Origin: Isoetes taiwanensis
Taxonomy: Eukaryota; Streptophyta; Lycopodiopsida; Isoetales; Isoetaceae
Assembly: GCA_021234155.1 (NCBI GenBank)
Contig: JAJEKV010000078.1
Span: 184,001 to 248,000 of the forward strand
Direction of reading: 5' to 3'
Length of the DNA: 64,000 bases
The notes below the pieces were generated by a model that was not told the DNA's origin, did not search any database, and worked only from the letters and a program-made list of their open reading frames with translations. Below are positions 34,936 to 45,260 of this stretch, one piece after another (the first letter of the stretch is position 1; every line of letters begins with the position of its first letter). A program made the position numbers and the translations under genes.

Positions 34936-35041
34936 TCCACACAGTGTGTATTCTGTGGCAAATTAAATACCTTGAATAGGGTTCTGTGTATTTTGTGTAT
35001 TCTGATCAACGTCCCTACGAAACTTGAGAGGAGACGGGTTT

Positions 35042-35104
35042 TAGGGATTCTCTTCCACCGCTTCCTCGACCCGTCCGCCTCGACCTCGATTCACTTTAGA
35101 AGAC
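35042..35104 (-). CDS. Candidate first exon of the minus-strand unknown gene
   Basis: ATG at 35,104 opens MSSKVNRGRGGRVEEAVEEN and then meets a stop. An RG-rich basic start followed by acidic residues is plausible for a nuclear protein. Joining to the coding pieces below 34,450 is an inference, and no donor was pinned down. Confidence 0.3.
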
Positions 35105-35310
35105 ATCTCCTGAGTCGCTTAGTAATGTAGTCGGAAGGTCGCTGGATACGCTTCGAAACGCTCGAGAAATAGTCGCAAGAAATAGCTTTTTCTACCCCAG
35201 ACGAGAAATAGAGAAATTTGAATTTCAAGAAAAACACAAAATGCGTTTTCAAATATTCTTGACACATACAAATAATAATGACGTAAGACCCGTCTCACGA
35301 CTTCTTTCAT

Positions 35311-35951
35311 TAAGTTTTTAAAACCAATCTACCCAAAAAGTATCCCGCCAAATTTATCCCGCCTAAACGTAGTTAACCTAATCTTTCTTCTAATTCGAAT
35401 TTTCCGACCGCCAGGAGTTTCCATAGCGCCTTTTCTCAAATCAGCTTCGAGAGACTCAAATCAGCTTCTCAAGAATGGCTCTGTAATTGGTACTCATCTC
35501 ATTCCAATAGCTTGAACATTAATTTCCAATAGTAGGTGTTGCGAATAGCAATTTTCTGCAAGGTCGAAGATGAATGTTTCATGTTAACTACAAATCGAAA
35601 AGGAAAGTAGGATTATGCAAGATCGACTCCATCGATCCGATCAGAACCGGTCATGGAATTCCGCTCGGGGATAAGTATGTCCGGGAGTTCTGATGATTAA
35701 TCTAGCGCTTATGGATGAAGCTTTACCTCGCAGGACACCCGGTATGGGGGGGATACGGTTGGAGAAAGTGTTGGAACATTTGTTGCATGGCCAAGAAACC
35801 GCTTAAAAAAGGTATGTAACATGTATTACATTGTAGAAATATAGAAGTAGACAAAATTTGTTGTATTCATTGGAAAAAGTGTACAATTGTATATAATCTG
35901 GATAAACTGGATAAACCAGACAAAATCCCAGACTACTGTTTCAAGCCCAGT
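35311..35951. other. No recognisable gene
   Basis: No coding or repeat structure noted between the two minus-strand coding areas. Confidence 0.45.
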
Positions 35952-36272
35952 CTATTGAGTAGCTGGGCTATCGATACTCCCATTTCCATAGCTGGGCATA
36001 GTGAACTGATCAGGTAAAACCCCAGCAAAAACACCAGGCTCTAGCTCCACCTCCCCCGCCTGCTCCACCTCCACCTGCTCCGCCTGCTCCATTGGTTGAA
36101 CCTCCAATGCATCGTATAACGCCTGCGGTAGTGGTTCCATTGGTTGAGCCATCTCCATTGCATCGTATACCGCCTGTGGTAGTGGTTCGTGTTGGGGCAT
36201 CCGGGCATAGAGGCTAACCACTAAGAAACGACTCCTCATTTTGAATCTCGAGTCGACGGATCGTAGATTCAC
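35952..36272 (-). CDS. Hypothetical acidic protein with internal repeat
   Basis: A 106-codon frame contains two copies of EPLPQA(V/L)YDA(M/L)E followed by QPME. An acidic E/V/Q-rich stretch (EQAEQVEVEQAGEVELEPG) comes next. The repeat is at DNA level (36,089-36,187; 48 and 51 bp) and keeps the frame, which mildly supports coding. Upstream minus-strand sequence to 36,459 is open in another frame (HALIESESTIRRLEIQNEES). Family unknown. Confidence 0.35.
   Translation of the reverse strand: MNLRSVDSRFKMRSRFLVVSLYARMPQHEPLPQAVYDAMEMAQPMEPLPQALYDALEVQPMEQAEQVEVEQAGEVELEPGVFAGVLPDQFTMPSYGNGSIDSPATQ
36089..36187 (-). repeat. In-frame tandem repeat of 48/51 bp
   Basis: CCATTGGTTGARCC begins each unit on the plus strand and GGTAGTGGTT ends it. 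The difference between units is exactly one codon. Confidence 0.85.
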
Positions 36273-36763
36273 TCTCGATTAATGCATGTACCGCATGATC
36301 AAGTGATCGATAAGAGGGCCACCGTGAGATTGCAAGGGCCACCGAGCCCAGATTTATCATTGCCCCTGGCGCTCTGTGCGCCATCATCATTACTTGATCC
36401 AAGTACCGCGGGGTTGCAAGATCGGTGCTCAGCCCGACTGGTGCTCTACCGCGGTTCAACCGGATCGAGATTGAGCCGAACCGGAGTCGGGCTGTGATTG
36501 CTGGCCCAAATGTAATTCCAATGCATCTTCGTCACCAACTGGGTGATTAATGTAACCTCGCATCTATCAATGGCAATAGGAAGTGAGCGGAGTATCAGTA
36601 TTCACGCCTGGCGTGTTATATTTATTTATTTAAAACTTAGAAATTAAGAGACACGTGGGCGTGTTTAGCGTGAAAGTTGAAAGTAGGGATAAAATTGTTT
36701 GCACCTTTCGCGCCAAATGTAAACCGCTATATAGGAAAAACTATACCGCTCGGCGTGCATTGA

Positions 36764-36887
36764 AGAGAGGGAGAAAAAAGCATGCGGATAGATAAGTAAA
36801 TAGATAAAGGCTGCAATTATTTACACGCTAAATAAATGGCGTTTTATTTTATTTACTTATCTATCTGTCTGGTTTTTTTCCCTCTCT
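36764..36887. repeat. Inverted repeat, arms about 42 bp
   Basis: The left arm (AGAGAGGGAGAAAAAAG... ATAGATAAGTAAATAGATAA, 36,764-36,807) pairs with the right arm 36,848-36,887 (TTTATTTACTTATCTATCT... TTTTTTTCCCTCTCT). The loop is 40 bp. CGTG-containing palindromes lie on both sides. Confidence 0.8.
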
Positions 36888-37059
36888 GGTCTGCACCTTA
36901 ACGGTATTCATGTTGAAGGCTAAGGTTAGCATAAAACACGCTTAGCGTGTTTCAAATATTATCTTTCAGATTTTTGTAATGCTTTCTACTACACTTAGAA
37001 ACTTGCATGCAATAGCATGATTAATTCAGAAGAGAAACTCAAGAATTTACTCGAACAAA

Positions 37060-37116
37060 AGAAGCGGATGAAGTTTATAAAAACTATTACGGTTTTCATA
37101 AACATCATCTGCTTCT
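37060..37116. repeat. Short hairpin, 25 bp arms with 3 mismatches, 7 nt loop
   Basis: AGAAGCGGATGAAGTTTATA plus AAAAC at 37,060-37,084 pairs with 37,092-37,116 across TATTACG. It is compact enough to be a small-RNA foldback or the core of a miniature element. It overlaps the 3' end of a minus-strand open exon. Confidence 0.75.
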
Positions 37117-37470
37117 CCGCCTCGAAAGCAAATGCAAAAGCTTGTCTTCTTGGATTAAACCCGCCATTGAGATGATACTTAAAACTAAATGAAAACTAAC
37201 CTTGAGTTCTGAATTTGGAAGGAGGACTATGCTTGTGGTTTTAATTAGAGGCTTTTCGATTCCACGAGACCTTAGTCTCTCGCTTTTGGTTTTAATTCTG
37301 AGTCTCAGATGTCCTGCACTCTGAGATGCTTCTGTAACAAAAGGCGGAGTCTTTTAGTAAGTTAGGAATTGCGAAACCAAACATCTAACATTGATGAATA
37401 TAAATCTGCTCACCAAGATTTGGGACGGGCGGATCAAACCTGTGCCGAGGAAAGCATAACCGCAAATCGT
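37100..37470 (-). CDS. Candidate two-exon unknown gene downstream of a TATA box
   Basis: Reading down from the TATA box at 37,525, an ATG near 37,450 (MLSSAQ) leads to a good donor (CTTG|GTGAGC at 37,413). The acceptor is TTTTGTTACAG|A at 37,332, giving an 82 bp intron. The next exon is open for 70+ codons (EASQSAGHLRLRIKTKSERL... MAGLIQEDKLLHLLSRRRSR). Basic and leucine-rich, no known domain. Exon 1 has a stop in the simple reading, so the join is tentative. Confidence 0.3.
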
Positions 37471-37512
37471 ATGAAGGAAGGAAGAAAATGTAGGAACTTT
37501 GAGGCGTAAAAT

Positions 37513-37525
37513 GGATTTATATAGG
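37513..37525 (-). promoter_or_regulatory. TATA box, minus strand
   Basis: CCTATATAAATCC on the minus strand is preceded by AATTATTCACGCT and followed 5 bp later by ACGCCTC. The same arrangement occurs at 38,661. Confidence 0.5.
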
Positions 37526-38229
37526 CACAATTAGAAATAAGTTAAGCGTGAATAATTGATTGCTTGAATTAACTGCACTTTTGGCGTCTGGTCTTCCCTT
37601 GAGACATGACATGTATATGGTATATATGGAGAATATTGCATTTCATGCAATAAATTCTCCACGGCATTTTATTCCATTCATTGCATTAGAAAAAAAAAAG
37701 AATTTGAAATTTTATATAGGCTAAATTAAAATAATTTTAAAGGCAAAATTATCAAGGCTAAAAATGACTTGTTGAGTTGGGGAATTGTTTTAGGTCGTAT
37801 AGGGAAAATTTCCTATCTTTCTTTGTGATTGATTTATAGTGTTCGAGACTTTGTTGAGACAAATGCGAGACAAAATTTTGGAGAAAACACTTTGGAGACA
37901 AAATGCTTGGAGAAAACAGTTTGATTTCATTCAAAATATTTTATGTCAGAAAAAATTGTTTGAAGAAAACTGTTTGAAGAAAAGTTTGTGAAGAAAACTA
38001 TTTGATTTCATTCAAAATTGATATGTACTGGATGCCAAGAATGGCTTTACAAAATGCCCGAAGGTTTTACAAAATGCCGAAGGCTTTACAAGATGCACCG
38101 GATCCGCATCATTGATCTTCCACGTCCGGAACAAAGAAGAAAAGAAAGGTGTTAGAAAAGAAAGAAAAGGTGAAAAAAAAAAATAAAAACAGACATGCAA
38201 ACCTGGCTCATCTCTCGGCCATTCTAAAA

Positions 38230-38640
38230 ACTGGTGAATTCTAGGCCTTCCTCCTCATCCTCTTCCTCCCCTCCTCCTCCTCTTCCTCCTCCTCCTCTTC
38301 AGAGATTTCATTCTCTGTTTCAGGGTCAACCCAACCCTGAAGCAGAGCGGTCATGTGCTCTTGGGAGGACATCTCCTCCTCTTCCTCCAACTCCTCCTCT
38401 TCCTCCTCTTCAGAATCAGAGGAATCGAGTGAGAGGAGCTCAACTCCTCCTCTTCCATCTCAAATCAGAATCATCATCCGAATGGAATCGAGGAGAATTG
38501 GGCAAGGAAATCGATGAGGCGGGGAAGAGAGGGGTTCTTCAACCCGACGTCTCTTTGACGAGACCTTGGGTTCTTCATGAAACTTTTGCCGAGAAATTTG
38601 AGCGCTTCATGGCGGGCAGAAAAAAAAAATTGGGACAGAA
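38230..38640 (-). CDS. Hypothetical glutamate-rich protein downstream of a TATA box
   Basis: On the minus strand an ATG near 38,610 (MKRSNFSAKVS) leads, after a probable frameshift, into a long acidic frame. It includes LDSSDSEEEEEE, a short non-repetitive MSSQEHMTALLQGWVDPETE, then SEEEEEE again and a basic end (GRKRMRRKA, stop near 38,244). The acidic tracts with a unique centre suggest a nuclear or histone-binding type acidic protein, but that is inference from composition only. The plus-strand frame over the same bases (serine/proline-rich, 38,234-38,689) is its shadow. TATA CCTATATAAATCC lies at 38,673-38,661. Confidence 0.4.
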
Positions 38641-38660
38641 TGGTCTTGAGAGCGTGAACC

Positions 38661-38673
38661 GGATTTATATAGG
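38661..38673 (-). promoter_or_regulatory. TATA box, minus strand
   Basis: CCTATATAAATCC is identical over 13 bp to that at 37,513. AATTATTCACGCTAA lies upstream on the same strand. About 50 bp downstream is the first ATG of the acidic frame. Confidence 0.5.
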
Positions 38674-39080
38674 GTTAATTAGCTCTTAGCGTGAATAATT
38701 TATTGCCTCAAATAACACGCCAGCGCATTTCTGAAATTCCGCCACTATATTATCTAGGGTATATTATTATGGATAATAAATTCTCACGCCTATTAGTTAT
38801 ATGTCTTTTTAAATAATCATATATCCAAATTTTCGATAATTAAAATTTGGATATATTTATATAAATGTCATTTCCTTGTTGTTGCCATGAAAATTTTGTT
38901 TTAAATGATTTCGTTTACGCCCATTGTTATTATTATATTAAACCTATTTCCAAGGAATTTCTTGCTTTTAAAAAAATTTGATTTACCTCTACATATTCCA
39001 TAAATGTACGTACTTTTTTTTATCTTATGGTGTAATAATGTTTTCTTACTCATTGACTAAAAAGGGTGCAATTTGCCTAG

Positions 39081-42000
39081 GTCAATGGTGCCTCTCCAAC
39101 TCAAGATGGTGTGCAACATATTGAAAAGAGCAATATCAATGAAAAACCAACTCCTAGCAAGAATGTTGAAGAAAAACAATTAGTCCTCTATAGTAGGGTG
39201 CAATGGAGGAACAAGAAGGTGAGAATCATGCACAAGTGCAACAAGGAAATAGTAGGCCAAGGAGTCATTGTGCTAGCAGATCCCGGTCAAGTTTCAATTA
39301 ATGATGAAAGGCTAGGGGAAGACAATATTGGTATTGCAATTTCGATGTTGGAAGACAAACTTGGAAAGGTAAAGGTTTGGGTGACAAGGAATGTTTTGGT
39401 TGTGTCAAGCAATGGAGGTTCCTTGCATCATGGCATGGCCTTATAAGTAGTGTTCAATTTGTGGAGGATTATATTTTTCCGAGCCCGAGGTTGTTGGGGA
39501 CAATGATTGTCTTGATATTGATCCATTGGCAGTTGGAACTCTAAACCTAGGCAAAGGGGAGAAGTATCGGTTGCGGACATTATCCTAGCAAAAGAGCCAA
39601 GTTGATTAGTGACACCAAACGTGAGACAATGGTGAAGGTTAGGGGCTCGATTGTTGTTGAGTGATTGTATGCAATTCTTCACAATAGAACAATTGGTGGA
39701 AGCAAGAGCCACTTTTCAAGAGATTACCTGTTGATGAGAGGAGGACCTACATGTACACAATCTTCGAGCATGCACTTCAAGATGAAAGAAACCCAAATAG
39801 AAAAAGATACCCTTTGCTAGGCAAATGGATATGTGCAAAAGCATGGCGAGTATCCATGCAATTCCAACTTCTTCATGGCATAATTGGCAAAAAAACAAAA
39901 GAGGGGAACAGGATTGCTTTTTACATGGAAATAATGGTTTGTTGAGACCAACAACTAGGGACCTTGGCTGCCAGGAGATATTTGAAAATATATTGATTTC
40001 AATGCGAGTCTATGCCACACAAAAAGCGAAGGGATGAAAAGGGAAGAGCGGTTGTTGAGAAAAGGTTGCCATCACATTGTACTCAAAAGAGTATTTTGGA
40101 AGAAGTGAATTCCCTACTTGAGAATTGGGAATTCTTCCAATATCCCAACCTAGCTTTAGTAGGTTATGGAAGAACATTTCAATCATGTCACCATAGCAAC
40201 TTCAAACAACTTTGCAAAGTGCAATTTATGTGCTAAGTTGAAGGAGACTCTTGATAAGACCGTGCAACCTAGTCAAAGGGCTAGGATAAGGGAGCATATG
40301 AAGGACCATATGGTGACCAACTATCATGTAGATCATGTTATTGGATGTGGAGGACTTTATCCGCATTGGAACCCAATAACTATTTATGTATTATACATGA
40401 CAAGATGGACCAGCAAAAGACTTGTCTTCCACAATTCAAGTACATACCAAAGTCATGTGGCAGATCATACCCTTTTGCTGATCTCAATGATCGGGGCAAT
40501 CTTGCATGGGCGTAATCAAACCTACTATGGCCATTTTAGTTTGGAGTTGTGGGAGTGATGGTCCAGATTTTCATATTGGGAGTATCATGAGGTGTTTGAG
40601 AAACTATGAAAATGGATACAATGGTCACCTCCAGGACCTACAGACTAGTCGGGGCACTACATAGAGCATTGTTAGATGGAAACCCTAACAATATTGAAAA
40701 GTTCAAGCAAGGCAAGGTTTAGGAAGCATGGGTCTAATGAACATGTTTGGAGCTTCAACTTCACGTGCTAAACCTCAAGATCTACCCAAAAGGTTTCTCT
40801 TGCAACTTGATAATTGTCTTTGGCCAAAATAAGAACAGTGGATGTTTTCTTTCCTATCCTACTTAACAGTGGGGATATTTGAAAGAGTTAATTTAGGGTT
40901 TCTATGCCGGGCATACCCATGAGGATGTGGATGCATTATTTGGCAAATATAGTTTGTATCTTACAAACAAACAATGACCAACTTTCCTAGGCTAATGGAA
41001 ATCTTGCATGAATGCACTACTCCAAACCCTATAGCTTCTCTCATAGAAGAAGTGCCCATTGGAAGAGCTTTGTGGATGGTTATACATTGGATCTTGAAGG
41101 TCATTCCAGGCCTCTGCAGTTCACTTTTGGGTGAGAGATGGGATTCCAATCTTCCAATGGAAGATGAGACCTTGAGAGGATGAGTGGAGAGGAGGGGAGG
41201 AAATATGGCGTAGAGATGAGAATGGCAAGCCTATGATACCTCTAGGTCAACCAAAAGCTTTAAAACCCATGAAGAAGTGAAGCAATTGGATTTGACTAAG
41301 GAAGGAATCCAAGACTATATAAAGCATTGGCAAACCAATTCGAGATGACACCAACCGTGCCTTGGTGGCTTACTTGGAAGAAGGTGATTAACCCGTTGGG
41401 GAGATAGACACATCCCCGGATGAATTGAAAGAAGGGTGGTTGCTAAAAACTAGGTGGAAGACCTTAGCAAGTGCCGAGGATTTTTGATGACACTTGTAAG
41501 TAGCATTCGCATAAGCAATATGCTCCTCCTCCTTCCGACAAACACTATGTTGGTCCTAAGAACAATAGGCCAAAGTTTCTAGGCATGGATGCTTATGAAC
41601 CTTCCACGACTTGGAATGCCACCAATTTGTGGTAGTAAAGCCAAGCAGATTTAGATACATATCCAGTGTGGTTGGGGTTCACTATCTCGATATTTGCAAA
41701 GAAGAAGGTAATATTAACTTCAACCATGTGCGGGTGGAATGGTGGTGTCCAGTGCATCAGTTGACCAACGTATCGGATAAAGAAAGGTACTCAGATTGTT
41801 GGACAAAGAGATGGAGGAGAAATCCGAGTGATCCTGATCTTTGGCTAGACTATGAAAGTGTTTTGTACTCATGGACTACAAACACTATTCCAGCTAGAAA
41901 TGCGAGAATTACAATACCTCAGGATGTCAGGAAGAAGGCTATGATATCATTGGGGGTGCTTGAAGAAAGTTGAATAACTATGTAAATTTTTGTTATCACG

Positions 42001-42178
42001 TTTTTATGATATGGTGCTATATTGTGAAATATTGATTATTTTGTAAATAACATGATATTACGTTTTCATAATTTTGAGGTGAAATGTGTGAATTTGAATA
42101 TGCTACTAAAAACATGCAATATGAAATTTGTCCCAAAATTAAGACATAAACCCAATTTAATTGAATGATGGTTAGTAG
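39081..42178 (+). pseudogene. Family T transposase-like element, copy 3 (most complete)
   Basis: It begins after a GCCTAG acceptor. N-terminal block: VEEKQLVLY, VRIMHKCNKE, GVIVLADP and NDERLGEDNIGIAISMLEDK (39,170-39,360). Middle: GKWICAKAWR (39,820), MPHKKRRDEKGRAVVEKRLP, KSILEEVNSLL, NNFAKCNLCAKLKETLDKT, HDKMDQQKTCLPQ (40,396-40,436), LQLDNC broken just before QNKN (40,801-40,840), GHTHEDVDALFGKY (40,909-40,950). C-terminus: VRVEWWCPVHQLTNVSD, YSDCWTKRWRRNPSDPDLWL and ITIPQDVRKKAMISLG, with stop at 41,973. A shared 3' tail runs to about 42,178. The probable product is a transposase of about 850 residues acting on the element's own ends. The termini and any TIR could not be defined because no copy has a recognisable 5' end. 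Several shifts fall at CTGG or CAG sites. Confidence 0.68.
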
Positions 42179-43326
42179 CTTTGCGGACCGTTGTCTCGCC
42201 TACTCATGCCTATTCGAAAATGCAGCAGGTTGGTTCCCTTTCCATCCATAACATTCAATGAGCTGAGAAACCCTAATCCAAGAAACGGAGATCAACAAAC
42301 GGCAGTATAACTATTCGCATGGTTGGAGACTGCTTTAGAAGCGGAACAAATTTGGATTCTAATGGCATGATAGAAATGGTGATATTTCAGATAATGCGAG
42401 AAACACTTATATACTTGTCCCATCTTGACCATGAAGACACATAACAACAGGTATGTTCAAATAAAACAAGCATGCTTGCTTGTTCCTTCTCATGTCATTT
42501 TTAATCTCTTACTCTTTCTTTAGATGAATGGACATGGAACAACTTGAACACATTATGCTGGGCTATAGGGTGCTTTTCTGGTTCAACGGTTGAAGATCTG
42601 GTATTAAGAATGAATCTGTATTTGACATCGTTGGCCAGCTGTTTATATACTTATTAACGTGCCTGTATTTTGAAAATAGAAAAATCGGTTCTTGGTGGGG
42701 GTGATCAGGGCTCTTTTAAGTCTTTGTGAAATTACGAAGGGAAAAGACAACAAAGCTGTCATTGCTAGCAATATCATGTGTGTCATACCTGAATAACGCA
42801 ACCATCTTTTGCTTGTTGTTCTTGATGGATGGTACGAAGATTTTGTTTGCAGTAAGAAGATTGACCCTTTACAAATAGAGATTTTGTTTGCTACCTTTTA
42901 AAATCAGTTCTTAATATGTTTCAGTGTATGATAAAGCTAAGTCATATATTAAACACCTTACTCCTGATTGTTCTTGCTATATCAAAGAGTAGTAGAGAGG
43001 CTCAATTATTCATCAGGTCCGCTATAGCCTCAGACTGAGTGAAGGATGCACTTGGTTCATATTTGAACTTGCTGCATAATATTTTGTTTTTTAAGTCATC
43101 TGTTATGTAGAACAAAATCTCTTCCTTGCTATAAAGATTAATATTAATCTGGGATATTAATTGTGCTTTTGATCTATCTACTCTGCATTTGTAGGGAGAT
43201 GTTGGACTCCTTTCTGATTTTTCTGATTTTCTTTTGGACCCAATGCAGATTTGCCATATACATATTTTACAGATATGAAGAGATGCTGTCATCCATGTAT
43301 ACCAAGGAAATTAGACAAAAACTATG
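42179..43326. other. No recognisable gene
   Basis: AT-rich. Open frames at 43,002-43,292 (minus) and 43,163-43,357 (plus) overlap each other and carry no known motif. Confidence 0.5.
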
Positions 43327-43541
43327 GCTAGGGTGTCCTACATTTGGCCAAATGTAGAGTAAGAGATGTATCACATTTCAAATACATAACCACCGCCTCC
43401 CATAATTTCGAATGGGTGACGTGGCTAATCCCAATAATTCCATATCCCAACCAACTTTAATTAAAAAAGAAAACAATAATAGGTGCCTACATTATCCTAC
43501 ATTATACGTAATGTAAGGGCATTTTTTTTAGACACCCTAGC
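43327..43541. mobile_element. MITE-like element, 215 bp
   Basis: The terminal inverted repeat GCTAGGGTGTC is perfect over 11 bp (43,327-43,337 and 43,531-43,541). Just inside the left end is an 18 bp perfect palindrome TACATTTGGCCAAATGTA. There is no coding capacity. No target duplication is visible, so the exact ends are uncertain. Confidence 0.55.
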
Positions 43542-43969
43542 ATTCTTTTACCCTCATGTATTTGCTTCTTGATCTGAGGTAGTTACGAAGTCCAGACATG
43601 GATAAACATCATAACCAGGCATTGCTTTTGGATGGACCAACCACTTGTATTTTCGCTGAAAAAACAACGGAAACTTAAATAACATAACAAGTAGTTGTAC
43701 AATGTGAAACCACCGTTAACAGATTCTGTTATGTTACTAATTAACATAAGGAACTCTTGTGCGAAAAGGTTTTTGATAGATTATGTTATGTTAGTAGATA
43801 ACATAACAAATTGCATGTAAAACCATTTTTAACAGGTTTTGTAATGTTATTACTTGACAATAACAGGTGGTGTGAAAGCTCCATAAAATTTACCTTAATT
43901 TAGCATAACAATTAATTTGTTAACTTAAATTTTACCTTAATTTAACCCCTATAGTCCCGGTTTTTTGCC

Positions 43970-45260
43970 GAAAGTGTTCTGGGTTTAAGACATCGGGGCA
44001 CTTCCCCTTGCATGATATGTGGGGAAAAGTTGCAGCAATCACTACCTAATCATCTCAAGAAAGTAGTATACGAGGGTTTTAGGAAGTATTTGCCGCTCAC
44101 GCACCCCTTCAGAAAGCAGCGTGCACAATTCGATGGCACTGTAGACTATACAGAACCACCAAGCAGAATTACCATACGAGAATGGGGTGAGCGTTGGGAT
44201 AAGAAGGAAGGGGGAAAATCGGCAAGGGGAAATCCGCAGGGGGCACTCAGAATGAGGAGGTCGAGCCGACCTAGACAAGAGGATGAGGAATTATCTGGTG
44301 GCGCAGGAAGCCGCGGAGGAGGAAGTCTTTATCGCCAATATGAAAAGGAAGTCTGCTTTTTATAGACTACCATATTGGACCGACCTATTGATTCAACACC
44401 TTTTAGACTCATGCATATCTTCAAGAACGGGAAACTCTTTATAGAAGCATGTATTTGGTCAAAAAGACACACAACAAATGCCGGGATGGACCTTAAGGTA
44501 AGTAATACAAAGAAAGAGGCATGGATCCGAGGTGAAGGGCAACCACTTCCTCCGGCAAAATCGGGTTATTGCTAGGGCTAACCATCGAGCTATTTATGAT
44601 GATTTAAGGGCCCTTAGAATACCAACCGGTTATATGCAATCATTGCGAACCGCATTCACAAGTACCGGGAGGGTGACTTGTTTAAAGTCCCATGATCGCA
44701 TAAGTTCTTGCATGTAAGCAATTGAAGTCCACATATATGCACTACTATTAAATGTAACCCATACTTATATTTGGTGTTTGGATCATGCAGTTCTTCATGC
44801 CCCCGACCTTTAGGGGAGTTTTAGATAAGGGACCATTGAGGCAATAAGTGCCCTATCAAAGGTCATAAGGTTGTTACCCATGTTGATTTAGTGGTCCCCG
44901 TCTATTTTATTTGTGGCTAGTTTTTTTTTTTTTTTTTTTTTTTGGACCTCATAGGTGGATGTGTAAAAACTATACCGAAAAAGATCTAAATTGAAGAGAT
45001 GAAATGAAAATGGCAAGAGGCATGTTGTTTGTTGGAGAAGGAGTTTCCTACGCAGCTTTCCTTGACAAATCAAACCCAACATCTTATTGAGGAAGTGGAG
45101 CTCATGGAACTGCCACATGCGAGATGGATGTTTTTCTTGGAAAGGTTTATGAAGGTATTGAAGGATATGGTGCGCCAAAGAGCACGCCCTCAAGGTAGTA
45201 TGGCGTAGGGATGGTTTAAAGAGTCACTTTTCTATATGATAATATATTTCCGCCAGACAT
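43970..45260 (+). pseudogene. CACTA (En/Spm) transposase relic, TNP2-like and DUF4218 regions
   Basis: The order and motifs match plant CACTA transposases. First is FRKYLPLTHPFRKQRAQFDG (44,080-44,140), the segment usually reading RRFLP-x-x-HP-(F/Y)RK. Then come LPYWTDLLIQHLLD (44,365-44,410) and HIFKNGKLF after a shift (the H-x-LD-x-MHI-x-KN motif), PLPPAKSGY, LRIPTGYMQSL and CLKSHDRISS (44,600-44,715). The DUF4218 core is ARWMFFLERFMKVLKDMVRQ (45,121-45,180) followed by RARPQGSMA. Several stops and shifts break it. A 24-26 T run at 44,923 interrupts the middle. CACTA termini were not found. It would have catalysed cut-and-paste transposition. Confidence 0.8.

Larger units (their letters stand above)
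33097..38730. repeat. Dispersed palindrome family CACGCYTRGCGTG
   Basis: Full or near-full copies occur near 33,097, 33,165, 33,198, 33,221, 33,251, 33,282, 34,562, 34,598, 36,602, 36,664 and 36,935. Half-sites TTCACGC or GCGTGAA occur near 34,636, 37,546, 38,689 and 38,717. The motif is common only in this 6 kb. It recurs in the intron inverted repeat, upstream of the minus-strand TATA boxes and between coding pieces. Confidence 0.7.
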
